Shown here in pieces: positions 26,125-36,539 of a stretch of DNA of 64,000 bases. The translations under genes were made by a program, and so were the position numbers. A model generated the notes under the pieces. It was not told the origin of the DNA, made no database searches, and worked only from the letters and a program-made list of their open reading frames with translations. Position 1 is the first letter of the stretch; the number at the start of each line of letters is the position of its first letter. Source of the DNA: Kappaphycus alvarezii (lineage: Eukaryota > Rhodophyta > Florideophyceae > Gigartinales > Solieriaceae); assembly GCA_002205965.3 (NCBI GenBank), contig NADL03000529.1, forward strand, positions 62,001 to 126,000, in the 5' to 3' direction.

Positions 26125-26655
26125 CTAAAATATCCATGCTGTCCAAGCAGTCCCCACAAATACTGCGAATGGCTCACAGCTCTCTATTCCCCCCTGGGAG
26201 ATATCTAGACTACTAAAGATATCTCCATCCGGTTCCATCGTGGGCACAACTTGATCCATACTCTCCATTCCAGGCCCCACCAGTCCAACACTTTCCATGC
26301 CCCCTGTTCCCTCATCCTCAGTCTCCTCCTCCTCCTCTTCCTCCTCCCCATTCTCCTTCTCCTCATCCTCCTCCTCTTCATCCTTCTCCCGAGCCTCGTA
26401 CACTAGCTCAGGGGCTAACCATTCCTCGAAGGACTCCTCGCTCTCCTCCTCGACTTTCTCAGTCTCATCCTCACTTACCTCCCTCGCTTCTGCTTCTATG
26501 AAGAGGCGGCGAACGAACTCGATGATTTGCTTCTTTGTTTGCCACCGGATGTAGTCGTCGGCATCGGTTGGCCCGTAGGCGGCGAGATGAAGGCCATTGA
26601 TGGGACGGGAAGGGCTGTTTTTGGAAATAGGGACAGAGGGGCGAAGGTTGTTCAT
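26125..26655 (-). CDS. LTR-encoded acidic protein, copy 1 (C-terminal frameshift)
   Basis: This 176-codon ORF lies in sense within solo LTR 1. Residues 1-60 form a mildly basic module with the signatures RPINGL, AAYGP, DADDY and QTKKQIIEFVRRLF. Then come a Glu/Asp-rich low-complexity tract and a C-terminal segment with repeated GME motifs. It is not related to gag or pol, and I recognise no domain. Compared with the 38 kb copy, one base is missing in the codon run for EPFADICGD. The tail therefore leaves frame and ends early, losing the Cys-containing end. The ATG is the one shared by all copies, 117 bp behind a TATTTAAA box. The acidic tract suggests a nuclear, chromatin or transcription-related role; this is inference only. 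Confidence 0.75.
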   Translation of the reverse strand: MNNLRPSVPISKNSPSRPINGLHLAAYGPTDADDYIRWQTKKQIIEFVRRLFIEAEAREVSEDETEKVEEESEESFEEWLAPELVYEAREKDEEEEDEEKENGEEEEEEEETEDEGTGGMESVGLVGPGMESMDQVVPTMEPDGDIFSSLDISQGGIESCEPFAVFVGTAWTAWIF

Positions 26656-26764
26656 TTTGAGAGACGTTGGGGAATGGGAGGCAATGTAGGGTGTTTTGAG
26701 TGTGTGGGGGGAGAAGGATGATGAGTAAAATGATCAGGGGCATTTGGAACTTAGGATAAAGGGG

Positions 26765-26772
26765 TTTAAATA
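26765..26772 (-). promoter_or_regulatory. TATTTAAA box upstream of acidic ORF copy 1
   Basis: TATTTAAA on minus lies 117 bp upstream of the ATG and is followed by a C-rich tract. Position and sequence are kept in all three younger long LTRs. Confidence 0.6.
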
Positions 26773-27023
26773 GGCTCCCGGGGCAGGTTCTATAGATTAG
26801 GAATAGGTAAAATAAATCTGCAAGGGATTTTGCAGTAGTGCATTTGCGTCCTTCTTCTCAAAAAGGCGAATTTAGAGGAGAAGGTAAGCTAAAAGGGAAA
26901 AGGAACTTGATTCGGGGTCGATTCAGAGGGTTAAATACAGTATAAAAATATCTAGATAAAATGGAAGTAAATTTGGAAATGAGGGTGGGAGAAGTTAGGG
27001 GCGGGATCGTTGTAGGTTGCTGG

Positions 27024-27141
27024 ATTACACGAAGGGAGGACCATTTCCTGTATTACATGAAGGGAGGATCATTTCCTGTATTACATGAAGGGAGGACCAT
27101 TTCCTGTAGAACATGAGGGGAGGACCATTTTTTGTATTACA
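27024..27141 (-). repeat. 28-bp tandem repeats at outer U3 end of solo LTR 1
   Basis: About four units of GAAGGGAGGACCATTTCCTG plus TATTACAT form the LTR terminus. The last unit ends in the TGTATTACA border. The 37.6 kb LTR has the same repeats. Confidence 0.9.
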
Positions 27142-27146
27142 CAGGG
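27142..27146. repeat. Target-site duplication CAGGG, right copy
   Basis: Exact match to 25,640-25,644. Confidence 0.9.
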
Positions 27147-27964
27147 TATGCCTATTTGTCTACCGTAACCGATTGAGCAGTAGACATCAAATATCATCGG
27201 ATGAAATTCTATGTCTCGTGCATTTCATAAACCTTGGCACCATCACTTTTTGACTTCAGCGCGTCGTGAGAGGAGAGGGGATAAATCAGTGGACCAGAAT
27301 CGACTGTACTGCGTAGAATACTAGCTAATCATATCACATAGTACCCCTGTGGTTGGAGAGCGAAGTTCGGACCATTGACAATAATTTCAACACGGCAACG
27401 GGTGGGGTGATAAGACTAGAGCCTTGGGGGAACTATCATTCGCCGATTTGGCATAAAGCAATCGAGAGGCCTGAGGGATCAGGAGTGAAACGTTTCCGAA
27501 GCATGGTATGACGCGGAACAGAAGCCTTTGAGTAGGGACAAACGGTAGCGTGGAAACTTGAAGCGTCAGAAACTGCAGGGGTGCGGCGTTGGGAACTTTA
27601 AGAGAATGAGCAACGCTTTACACAGAAGAGGGTGTTTGGAAAACTTTACGATAGATCGAATATATCTTTTAAGAGTAAATACACCCGAAGCTTTTCCACC
27701 GGAGAAGTTCGTGGATTCGATGCCGAAATAGTTTGAAGGAATAGTGTGGATTGGCCTGATCGCATTCGTGTTACAAATAGAACACAGTCGCTTTCACGAA
27801 TTAGCAGGCTCAGTGTTACAGAGGACAGGAAGACAGAGGGATCCCTGCAATTTGTCCATGAGGTTATCCGTATCCAAATCCTGAAAAACAAGATGGACAG
27901 TTTCTGCTAAGCTGCTAGGCTAGCTGGTGGAGACAGAAGCTTTGACGCAAGACATACAGCTGAG
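27147..27964. other. Intergenic, no recognised gene
   Basis: The composition is more even than in the first 25 kb. An 81-codon minus frame at 27,646-27,891 is unrecognised. Confidence 0.4.
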
Positions 27965-28160
27965 AAAGGGGAACGTTTGGGTGTTTTACTCTTGGAAGAT
28001 ATCTCCAACCTATCCCGTAGTTTTCCAGACAACCGCTATCCACTCAAAAAGGGTATACCGACACAGTAATGGGGAAGGAACTACGCTCCCTAAAATGCTA
28101 CCTTTAGGCCAGCCATCAAGAAGGCCGCATTGGACATGAAGGCTGCTGCAGCGTGCCTGA
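27965..28160 (-). repeat. Dispersed repeat C, copy with ~80-bp extension
   Basis: The core (AACGTTTGGGTGTTTTACTC to AATGGGGAAGGAACTACG) and the following block ending GCTGCTGCAGCGTGCCT are nearly identical to 36,072-36,265. Plus-strand copies of the core are at 30.2, 42.5, 42.8 and 49.4 kb. In one copy the core directly follows the stop codon of a non-LTR element, so this may be a LINE 3' tail. Confidence 0.8.
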
Positions 28161-29281
28161 GAAATGAAGTAGCAAACTAGATTATTCCGGTAGAATCAAT
28201 TTACGTAATTGGTGTAGGGAAAGGTTAAACCGGCATTCTGGCAACAGTTTTGTGCAGGATCAGTTCTTTTGCTACATTTGAGCAACTCTATTTATAGCAT
28301 TGCTCTGAGAATAATAGCTGAAAAGTATTTGACATATTTTGGTCCTCGGATAGCTATGCATAAGCTATACTTTCGTTTAATAAGACCCCACTAAAGAAGA
28401 GAGTGACAGGGAAATGGAACTGACCTCATTGAAAATCCCATTTACCCCTACCCATTTTTCATCCCCACTAGCAAATGAAGATTGAAACTAATCGTCGCAG
28501 GCTTCACCTCCGATCACCTTTATAATACTGCTATTTTCTTAAAAATATAGATCACGTCTCCATCTGCGTTTTGGTATCGAACGTTTACACGAGCGTCTTT
28601 CTTACGTTACAAAGGACTAATTATGTAAAAGCTGGGAAATTTCCACTTGAACGCTGATCTATACTCTTATATTGCTTAGCAAGATTAAGAGAGATTTGGC
28701 GTGACGGACTACAACTATTAGAACAAAAAAAATGGGTCATTCAATTCAAGCATTACACTGGTCGATATTTTCCTGTCCCGAACAAAGTTGAGAGGCGCAG
28801 CTCAGCTTTTTTTATGACTAAAATCGATATTACCTTTTGGAAAATTAATTTAAGTGTCAAGCTCTAATCTACGGAAATCCATATTAAGTAATTGCAATAA
28901 AAATTATCAGTTATCTACCATCACTCATTCATTGAGTTCTTAGGGATCCTATTCGATACACAACTTAGTCAAAGAGTCTCGGAATAGCCTGTGTCTCAAG
29001 ACAGTTACTAATCGAACACAGTTTGGTGTTAGAACTTCACACAAGAGGTGCTTACAGGATATGGCAGATCTTAATAAAACAGAGTTTATCTACAGCTGTC
29101 TTCCTAGTATGTACGAGTAAATAATGCTTACTGTCGAGCAACATATTCCTTTTCCCCCATGTGGAAAATATTCTTCTTACTTAAGGAGTGATCTTACTAT
29201 GCAGAAATGGCAAGATGTCCAGTACCGGACCTCTCCATAGTTTGACCTTCTGAAATTTATATTCTCCTGTTTTTCAGTAAC
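28161..29281. other. AT-rich intergenic, no recognised gene
   Basis: No open frame of interest. The last bases, CTGTTTTTCAG at 29,268-29,278, look like a 3' splice site just before the zinc-finger ORF. Confidence 0.4.
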
Positions 29282-29731
29282 ATGGGGGTACAAGGAAAAG
29301 CTCCACAGAACTCTTCGGGAAAATCGAGTACTGGCCCGGCTTCACAGTCACCCAAAGAGAACGTGAAAGAACTTCCTTCCTACCCTCAGGACAGTTCAGG
29401 ACAGAAGGAATTTTGGAACATTGTAATGAACACTCTTGAGGGACCTATTCAAAGTGAGCTTCATTATTTAAAGAAGTCTACTAGCTCGCTTCTCTCTGTT
29501 GCAAAATCGACCAAATAATTATCTCGACATGCAAAGAGGTTTGTCTGTAACAGCTGTGGGTCCTTTTTTCAAAGGGTTGGTCACTTAAATACACACAGGG
29601 AGACAGTACACCAAGGAAGAAGGCCCCACCTGTGCCCTTTTGGCTGCGGCAAATACGATGGACATCGCTCATCTCTTAATCGTCATATTCGAAGCGTTCA
29701 TAAGAATTACCACAGCCAATCCTCTCTATGA
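29282..29731 (+). CDS. C2H2 zinc-finger protein, interrupted by an in-frame stop or a short intron
   Basis: The frame opens at ATG 29,282 with a Ser/Gly/Pro-rich segment, reaches TAA at 29,516-29,518, and stays open in the same frame to TGA at 29,729-29,731. Behind the stop it encodes two C2H2 fingers. The first is C-x2-C-x12-H-x4-H (FVCNSCGSFF...HLNTHRETVH). The second is C-x3-C-x12-H-x4-H (LCPFGCGKY...LNRHIRSVH). Family knowledge points to a DNA-binding transcription factor. The stop is either a true nonsense mutation or lies in a 39-base phase-0 intron, GT at 29,498 to AG at 29,536, whose removal joins LLS to RFVCNSC. A polypyrimidine-AG directly before the ATG hints at further upstream exons. 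It is the only host-like gene I can name here. Confidence 0.65.
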
Positions 29732-30084
29732 GATAACATTTCGCGGTTGATGTAACTTTAACTTTTCAGTATTTATTCTGATACTTGTTGAGAGGACGGA
29801 AAGGCTTGAGTGGTTTTACTCTTGGATGATATATTCGATCTTGTTGAGATGAAGAAGGTGGCTGCAGCAATCATACTGGGAAGGAATGTTTGATAATGCT
29901 AGTCCTTCCAGTTGCATGTTAAAAGCGTGTCAAAGGAGGCTATCAAAGAAAGCCTTTTTCATGGAATCGTAGATGTCTACACACTTGAGCAAAGTAAAAA
30001 TTCTACACTTCAACATCTGTTTGCAGAATATTCACTGAAGTGTGTCACGGGGCCTCCGTAGTAGCGATATTGCGCTGGATATCT
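29732..30084. other. Intergenic with a short repeat C fragment
   Basis: Bases near 29,805-29,845 (TTTTACTCTTGGATGATAT) are a fragment of repeat C in minus orientation. Nothing else is recognised. Confidence 0.45.
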
Positions 30085-30300
30085 ACGCTCCCGAAAATGC
30101 TACCTTCAGGCCAGCCATCAAGCAGGCTGAATAGTGCATACTGGCAGCACAGGCTTTTTCGAGACCACCTTCGTAGTTCCTCCCCCACCACTGTGTCGGC
30201 AAATTTTTTTGAGTCGATTGTGGCTGTGTGAAGAACTGTGGGATAGATAGGGTATATCCTCCAAGAGTAAAACCCCCAAACCTTTCCCACTTTTTCAACT
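30085..30300 (+). repeat. Composite copy of dispersed repeat C
   Basis: 30,085-30,132 matches the extension block (TGCTACCTTCAGGCCAGCCA) in the orientation of the minus copies. 30,170-30,300 is the core in plus orientation, starting CGTAGTTCCTCCCCC and ending AAACCTTTCCCAC. The copy is therefore rearranged. Confidence 0.7.
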
Positions 30301-30744
30301 CCTTGGTAGCCTCCCATAGGAGATTTTGTACGTAAATACGCTGACCTCATCCAATGAAAAGAAAAATGTGAAAGTGAGGAGGTCCGTGGCATTCATCGCA
30401 AGTTTTTGCCAGAGGTAGACATATTAGCGTACCCATCTTCATCCTCAACCACAACCGACCACATCATCCACAAATTAAATTACTTCAAAAATCCCCCCTT
30501 TGGAGGATGAAACTCGAATGCTCAAGCGCTGCTAAGTGACGCCGCCCGGAATGTAACAGTAAGGACAATGGGGACATATGGAAAGATAAAATAACTCCTC
30601 ACTCAAAGGCGCCCCGCGGCAATGTCAATGTCCAATGTTGCTTGCATAATGGCTGAACTCCAGCCAATTTTCTAGGGCGGTGGTGGTTAGTTTTTACGTG
30701 TTTTAAGGTACGAAGGTTTGCGAAGAGCATTCAGAGATTACCAC

Positions 30745-31235
30745 GCAGGCATGCAGCGGGAGGCCAATCTGTCGCGCCTGCATTACATGGAAGCTAAACG
30801 CAAAGCGGTTAACAAAGTCTCGAATTTCCTGCTGAGGAAAGGATCAAGAACGCGAAGGAGCGAAAGACGAGAGCCATCGGTCGAACCTCCGGCCTTCGTC
30901 GACCAAGGCACCATAAACTCTCTAATACACATACCTGGCAACCTAGTCTTCTGAACGTAGCCGTCCTACATCTCTAATCAGTAGAGCATCTAGAAGTGTC
31001 AGACCACGAAGTAAACTATCCCATCATTCCCCCTGTACAGCATCCCAGTTTTTTCTACCTATACATATCAATTCAGACAGGGGAGAGGAGTATATAGTGT
31101 TGGTGGTAGAAAAAGCCGTACTGAAGACGTTTATCGCGCTCTGCGAGTGTACATGGGTAGATGTGCCAGATAACAGAAGGATGGGCAATAGTAACGTCGA
31201 ATGCTATATCATTTGTGTGTGTGTCACTGTGTACC
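30745..31235 (-). mobile_element. 3' fragment of the non-LTR retrotransposon
   Basis: Its reverse complement matches the 3' end of the ORF of the element at 39.2-41.6 kb. The frame readable from the opposite strand (LSRLHYMEAKRKA) parallels the antisense frame of the intact element. The block near 31,190-31,215 (GGGCAATAGTAACGTCGA) matches the segment coding for AVDVTVAHP. Sequence 30,960-31,110 does not match and contains repeat E, so it is an insertion or replacement. Confidence 0.7.
30990..31042 (+). repeat. Dispersed repeat E, copy 1
   Basis: GAAGTGTCAGACCACGAAGT followed by a CCCCATCATTCCCCC-type block recurs at 34,301-34,346 and 34,911-34,964. Confidence 0.7.
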
Positions 31236-31290
31236 ATTATAGATCGAGTAAATCTTCCTGGAATAAAACAACCAAACCTTTCCCCTGTAT
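31225..31290 (+). repeat. Repeat C partial copy
   Basis: The end block, AAAACAACCAAACCTTTCCC preceded by a degraded TAGATCGAGTAAATCTTCC, matches the terminal part of the repeat C core. Confidence 0.5.
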
Positions 31291-31380
31291 ATCAGGTAAT
31301 CGGGAATAGGGTTTCACGAAATCTCGATCCCTACTTGTAATATACCCATTCTAGCGATCCAAATAAACGATAAAAGGGGG

Positions 31381-31455
31381 TGTCTTTATTGAGATGTATG
31401 AATTGGCTGGAACCCATTTGGAGTTGCAAATCTGCATGTCATATTAAATACATGT
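31381..31455 (+). repeat. Dispersed repeat F, copy 1
   Basis: ATGTATGAATTGGCTGGAAC and GGAGTTGCAAATCTG are shared with 50,970-51,045 (same strand) and 34,735-34,797 (inverted). Confidence 0.8.
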
Positions 31456-31694
31456 ATCCGAATAAATACTTGAATGAAATGGGTAAATGGAGATGCACCC
31501 CGAAGAGTTCCTCTTCATCAAGGAGTGGCCCGATCTTTAGCCAACCGAGCCTTGGACAAATATTCAGGGAAGAAATACATTCTCCATCTAAGACACGCCG
31601 CGTTGATGGCTACCAGCAACGCTGATTGCTTGCTGACGGGGCTACCAGCTTCATTTTAATTGATAGAAATGCGTTGTTATTAGCACTGTACTGC

Positions 31695-31775
31695 GGATCC
31701 AGCAAGAACTCCGCGACTTCGTTACTAGCTTTGCGTTCAATCTTCGATTAATGCAGGCGCGACAGGTTGCCGGCG
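31695..31775 (+). mobile_element. Short 3' fragment of the non-LTR retrotransposon
   Basis: AACTCCGCGACTTCGTTAC and AATGCAGGCGCGACAGGTT match the last ~75 bases of the ORF at 41,505-41,580. Confidence 0.75.
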
Positions 31776-33869
31776 TAGCTGATCTCTGAGTACTCACTTT
31801 CGTTCCTTAGAACTCGAAAAGATTTTCCATTCCGTCCTGCAGATCCTGAATCATAGTTTGATTGGAAGATGATATGATCCAAACCCTCCGAACCAGTCGC
31901 AGTAGTTAAACCCCAATTTCCGCCTTAAATGAAATGCCTTGTTTGCCCTAATGTAAATTCATAAATGAAGGACAGTTCAATGCATAGTTTCCCCAAAACG
32001 CAGGTAGTTTCGAATAGTTTTTTACCCCCAACCAACATGTCTGAAATCTTGCTCGTTGACATCAACCGGCCTACTGATAGTAATTGATAGACTCCAGCTA
32101 TAGGTACTACATCCTTTAGGAGCTTCTATGCTTTTCTACTGCCGACCAACTGGAGTTGCTATAATGGACTGGTACCATTGACTGCTTAAATGATGATTGA
32201 TCTTAGGCTGAAAATGGCCGGTGTTACAAAGGTAATACCTACTAAAAACCGTGAAGCTTAACTATATCGAGTTCTGACAAGCTCGAGAATTTTGCTGAAG
32301 TTATCTGCAAATTTCAATTACAAATACTGTAACCACTCAGACAACTCCCGTTCTTATTCGTAAGTTAAGCCAGACCAGACGTTTGTCACCTCCTTATTTT
32401 ACTAATGCCAAAAATCATTCTTGAACCCTTCCATTGCTCTCTTAATCGCGAAGTAAATTTTAATGAATCATATTCTGTGGTTTTAGACGGTAAAACTAGC
32501 AAAAAAATCTCGGTTCCATATATATTGATTGTATTGATAATATTTGCCTTCCGCAAGCACTTCCATTGATCTTGTCTCGTACCGTTCGTGACGATGTTGA
32601 TTGGAAGAGTCATAAAGCCGTAAAAAACTGCTGTAAATCACATCACACCATATATAGGTAGTTGCTATCTTCTAGTTGTGAGATACGTTACTTTATCTAA
32701 AACGCATGTTAGATTTGAAATGTATGAAGAAGCGTACTACAAAAATATAAAGTTACAGCTTTCACACCATTAATGTAAGAACGGATCTTTCTATACTAGA
32801 AATGTAAAAAAGGCGCGAGACATTTGCCTTGAACATTTCAATCAGCAAATAATGTTTTCGCATAAACGAATGCTTCAAAAATGACTCCATTTTTCGGCTG
32901 CAGCATCTCCACAACTTATTGTAGAAATTCCGTTAAGGACCGTCCATCACCCATGGGTTTCTATTTTCGACAGGCCTACAGTTTAGTTTTTATTGAGTAC
33001 CTTGAACAGATATTTTCTTTCTCTCGTTGGCATAAAAAATTAACTACATTAAAAGGACACTTTGTTTTTGTTAACGACAGAGTGCTTACAAATTATCATA
33101 TCTCCGATGCAATAGATTCCCGTTACAATATAGTCAGAACGTATGTTTCAATTAAGGATGGTGATACATATGAAAGTAATTAAGTTCTTGCAAATTCTAA
33201 TCATTTTTCCGCAAGAGTCTCATTTTTGAAGAAGGCAGCACTGTATATTTTGTAAATGCCATTTTTCGATTTATTTTCAATCATTGGGATACGAGTGACC
33301 ATTTTTTAAAAGAGGGATCAATGCAGTGATTTCCTTTTCGAAAAGAAACTCCTCTTATGGACACTAACAACTGGTTTCCGCAAGCTGACTCACAGACTTG
33401 GTAGCAATTATAAGGGTGAAAGACTTCAGAACTTCGATATTTAACAGAAACTTTCACCTCAGGTGGGATACCGTCTTACTGTTACAGGAACATCAAAAAT
33501 TTGAACAAATGCGTAATAATTTTTACAGTATTCTTTTGAGAGAATACAACTAACAAGATTTAACATGATTCAAAAGTCTACATTTGAAGAAAGTTTAAAC
33601 CAAACCAGGAAATCTACATCAACTTCCGTATCATATTTTTGTTTCTTATTTAATATCCAAGTGAGACCTCCAAGCTTAATGTAGTTACGAACCAAATCCC
33701 AACTTTACTATACCATAATTGCCATACGAAATTTATGGGCATCAACCAGGATATATCTTACAGTAAATTTACCTCTCGCGTTCCCCATAAAGTTTTGTCG
33801 TAGGGGTTCTCATATGCGTATTGATTGTCATGAGAACGTTGGCTGGCATTTCACTGTAATTGAAAGCCC
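31776..33869. other. AT-rich stretch without recognised gene
   Basis: The 100-codon plus frame at 32,881-33,183 is the longest and resembles nothing I know. Confidence 0.4.
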
Positions 33870-34140
33870 ATTTCTACCAGCTGGAATACTCCGGCGGTTG
33901 TACATCGAACATTTTTTTGTAAAATTCTACTTTAAAAAATAAATTGTTAAGATCTAAACTTTTACGCCACTGGAGGGAAGCAACACAATTGCTCTGGCAA
34001 ATATATGGCGAGAAACGCCATTGTACTGTACTATGTCTTGATCCTGTATGATTACGTAACTTTATCGGCAATCTTCGTGGGGATAGGACCAAAACAGAAA
34101 ACAGGGCCATTAATGCTACAAGCGGATACTAGTTCAAAAA
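33870..34140 (-). pseudogene. Possible copia-type RT relic
   Basis: The minus frame contains KSLDLNNLFFKVEF, then KKMFDVQPPEY. This has the spacing of the copia RT box DVKTAFLNG followed by EEIYMQQPEG. Key residues are changed and no YVDD box follows, so the call is weak. Confidence 0.3.
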
Positions 34141-34300
34141 AGATCCTGCTGTGTTCATGACAAGGGAAATGAATAAAACGTTTAGCTTTTCAAAAATCAA
34201 ACATTTGCTGATTATCGAAAGGTAAAATCAGAACTCTGTGGAACCAACTTTCCGGACACCTCCCAAGCCAATTTTGAACTCCGTTTGGATTCCCCCCCCT

Positions 34301-34346
34301 CGGAAGTGTCAGACGGCGAAGTGAAATTCCCCATTATCCCCTCTTT
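34301..34346 (+). repeat. Dispersed repeat E, copy 2
   Basis: GGAAGTGTCAGACGGCGAAG and CCCCATTATCCCC match the copies at 30,990 and 34,911. Confidence 0.7.
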
Positions 34347-34654
34347 TGAACAGACGTATCCGCTAGTACGAAAGGATGAAAAACTTTCGCAACCAATAGT
34401 ACCATGACATTTTTTGCGATCTTCTTGGAGGAGCTGTTTGTAAAGGAAACTCCACTTCAATAAAGATAGGAGTACATACACTTCTTTCCAGTTTAGCAAA
34501 AACTTAAGAGTCAAAACTGACTATACTTAGTGGCATTTACATTTTAGCACACTACTTCCCGTCAGAGCGCAAAGTATAGAGATTCGAATCGATAGAGGAC
34601 AGATTTGTGAAAGTACTAACAGCGACGCTTTGTACCACTAAAATGCGGCTTTGC

Positions 34655-34712
34655 ATATATGTATTTCAGATATATCTTCCAAACGTAAAACACCCAAGCC
34701 ATTCCCCCTGTG
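34655..34712 (+). repeat. Repeat C partial copy
   Basis: ATATATCTTCCAAACGTAAA followed by ACACCCAAGCCATTCCCC matches the last half of the core. Confidence 0.65.
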
Positions 34713-34734
34713 CATATAGTCCCCCTCCCAATAA

Positions 34735-34797
34735 TGTATCAGATTTGCAACTCCAAATGGATTCCAACCAATCTATACATCTAAATAAAGACACACC
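34735..34797 (-). repeat. Dispersed repeat F, inverted copy
   Basis: CAGATTTGCAACTCC, ATTCCAACCAATCTATACAT is the reverse complement of the core of repeat F at 31,381. Confidence 0.75.
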
Positions 34798-34910
34798 CTC
34801 TTTTTCCATAATGTATCAGCATCCCTTTTGGGTAGATTGTGGTTATCGTGAAATCTACAGGACAGATCGAATATATTTTCCAAGATGGGGAAATGTTTGG
34901 CTTTAACCCC

Positions 34911-34964
34911 CGGTAGAAGTGTCAGAAGACGAAGTGAATTACCCCATGATCCCCCCTTCTGGCC
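34911..34964 (+). repeat. Dispersed repeat E, copy 3
   Basis: AGAAGTGTCAGAAGACGAAG and CCCCATGATCCCCCC match the other copies. It follows a partial repeat C at 34,845-34,910. Confidence 0.7.
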
Positions 34965-34967
34965 TTA

Positions 34968-35290
34968 ATGGGGTGCTTGACTTGGAGGTATTGGTAAATT
35001 AGTTGGCATTGTATACTTAATTTTCCTGATTAGGACAATAGAGGCCTAATGCGAGTAGCTATTGACATACCCTGAGAACGTAAAATCTCCGTAATATGCA
35101 TACCTTCAAGTCGTGGCTTTAGGTTTCGCTCAAAACCACTCCCAGCAAACAACTGGCTTCATTCTGGACGAATCTCATCGCATAACTGCCTAACAATGTT
35201 TGCTGCGCATCAGCAATCGGAACAGCTTCTCGGGCGGCAATGCTAGTCGCAGCCTGGTTGGCGAAGTCCCGGTCAGTCGGTCAGTCGAGT
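34968..35290 (+). repeat. Dispersed repeat B, diverged copy
   Basis: It matches 42,080-42,400 over most of its length, for example CATACCCTGAGAACG, CAAACAACTGGC and GGTTGGCGAAGTCCC, in the same order. It is a ~425-bp family; see the copy at 42,061. Confidence 0.8.
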
Positions 35291-35598
35291 GCCAGCCCCG
35301 CAACGTGGAGAGTGGAGGGGCAATGGAGCGATGCCCAGCACCCTTCGAACGTATCACGTAGTCAAAGCAGCTGTCCTTTCCAAGGAAAGGATGGTTAAGT
35401 GGCTTGAGTGGGCATCGCGCCAAGGAGGGGAGGCGGGCGGAGGTCAAGGGATGGGTGCAGGCTGCGTCATAGTGGTCTCTGTCCCAGTTCCCTCCAAGCG
35501 CCTTGATTTCCGAACGAGCTGCAATGCAGCGTTGTGGGGGCTCTAGGACAGGTGTCGGGCGGCTTTGGAGAAGTCTGCGCAAACAAGTTACGGTACGT

Positions 35599-35651
35599 TC
35601 AGTACGGTGACCACGCGCTGAGCTTAGAACAGCGCGTGGTCAATGTACTGA
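35599..35651. repeat. Strong 22-bp hairpin
   Basis: TCAGTAC-GGT-GACCACGCGCTG pairs with CAGCGCGTGGTC-AAT-GTACTGA around a 9-base loop. Nineteen of 22 positions are Watson-Crick in two perfect blocks. It lies in GC-rich transposon debris. Confidence 0.9.
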
Positions 35652-35984
35652 TCTACAACTGATGTGCTTCCCCCCATGCGGCATTTTGAGGCAGGAGGGA
35701 ACACTGGTACCCTGCAATAGAACTGCAGCCACGTCCTGTAATTGCGGTCCGAGATATAGGTTTCCAAGCCTGGAGCCGGTTGGCATTAAAGTCAGTCCTT
35801 GCAACCATCCACTGACATGGAACGGTTTTCGAAGGTTAGAGCCCTTCTTTTACAGCGGCACTCCGCTTTGACAGAAACCTCCAATGCCGCTTGTTTGCTG
35901 GCGGGCCTCCCTTCCACCTTCTGGTAGATTGGAGTGCCATCCACAGCTTTCGACGCATCGTACGGTTTCGCAATTCGCTTGACA

Positions 35985-36055
35985 ATGATACGATATCTAC
36001 GCTCCGGTACAAATTTACTGGATACCAACCCACATATCTACCACAGTAAATTAAC
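35985..36055 (-). repeat. 3' end of repeat B, inverted copy
   Basis: The reverse complement matches 42,415-42,485: CATATCTACCACAGTAAATT and GATACGATATCTACGCTCCG are shared. Confidence 0.85.
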
Positions 36056-36071
36056 CCCCCATTTACACTGA

Positions 36072-36265
36072 CAGGGGGAAACGTTTGGGTGTTTTACTCT
36101 TGAAGGGTATATCCGATCTATCCCATGGTTTCCAGACAACCATAATAGACTCAAAAAGGGTATACCGACACCGCAATGGGGAAGGAACTACACTCCCTAA
36201 AATACTACCTTCAGGCCAGCCATCAAGCAGGCCGCATTGGACATGACGGCTGCTGCAGCGTGCCT
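36072..36265 (-). repeat. Dispersed repeat C with extension, second copy
   Basis: Near-identical to 27,965-28,160 over about 190 bases. Confidence 0.85.
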
Positions 36266-36357
36266 TGCATCAAAACCCCCTGAACCTTTCCGTACGTCTC
36301 CAGTGCCCTCACGAGGCTTTACACTGACAAGACGAGGCTCGGAATGCCATGGTCCTC

Positions 36358-36500
36358 TCATCCCCCTTTAGTATGGCGACAATCGACGCGAGGTTTAAAA
36401 CCTCTAGCAAGTTCATATGGAGTCTTTGTGGCATTCCTTGGAGCGAACAGACGGTTGCGTACATGAGCGGCGAATGTTACTGCCTCTGCGATGCTACCAT
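36358..36500 (-). pseudogene. Copia integrase C-terminal fragment
   Basis: The minus frame ending at the TGA at 36,358-36,360 reads AEAVTFAAHVRNRLF, then NATKTPYELARGFKPRVD. This is the conserved region behind the catalytic core of Ty1/copia integrases: A-V-x-x-RNR followed by KTPYE-x-x-x-G-x-KP. Only about 45 codons are left, with no neighbouring copia domains. It is an orphan fragment in non-LTR debris. Confidence 0.7.
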
Positions 36501-36539
36501 CCGAACTTGATTCACTAAACAAGCATCAGACTTGGGTCC

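Larger units (their letters stand above)
25645..27141 (-). mobile_element. Long solo LTR 1 with acidic ORF
   Basis: A 1,497-bp unit with TG...CA ends (TGATAGGGG on the left, TGTATTACA on the right) is flanked by a 5-bp duplication, CAGGG. That is the signature of a Ty3-type LTR left by recombination between two LTRs. Sense is minus, judged from the shared R-U5 end of the Ty3 element at 43-49 kb and from relic 1. In the sense direction it contains 28-bp tandem repeats at the outer U3 end, a TATTTAAA box, the acidic ORF, a TATATAAG box and about 275 bp shared with the young Ty3 LTR. Confidence 0.9.

Noticed and set aside
26297..26554. Ser-rich frame opposite the acidic ORF
   Set aside because: Shadow of the GAG/GAA repeat read on the other strand.
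35190..35582. 130-codon minus frame as a LINE C-terminal domain
   Set aside because: No Cys/His or endonuclease motif could be found, and half of it overlaps repeat B.
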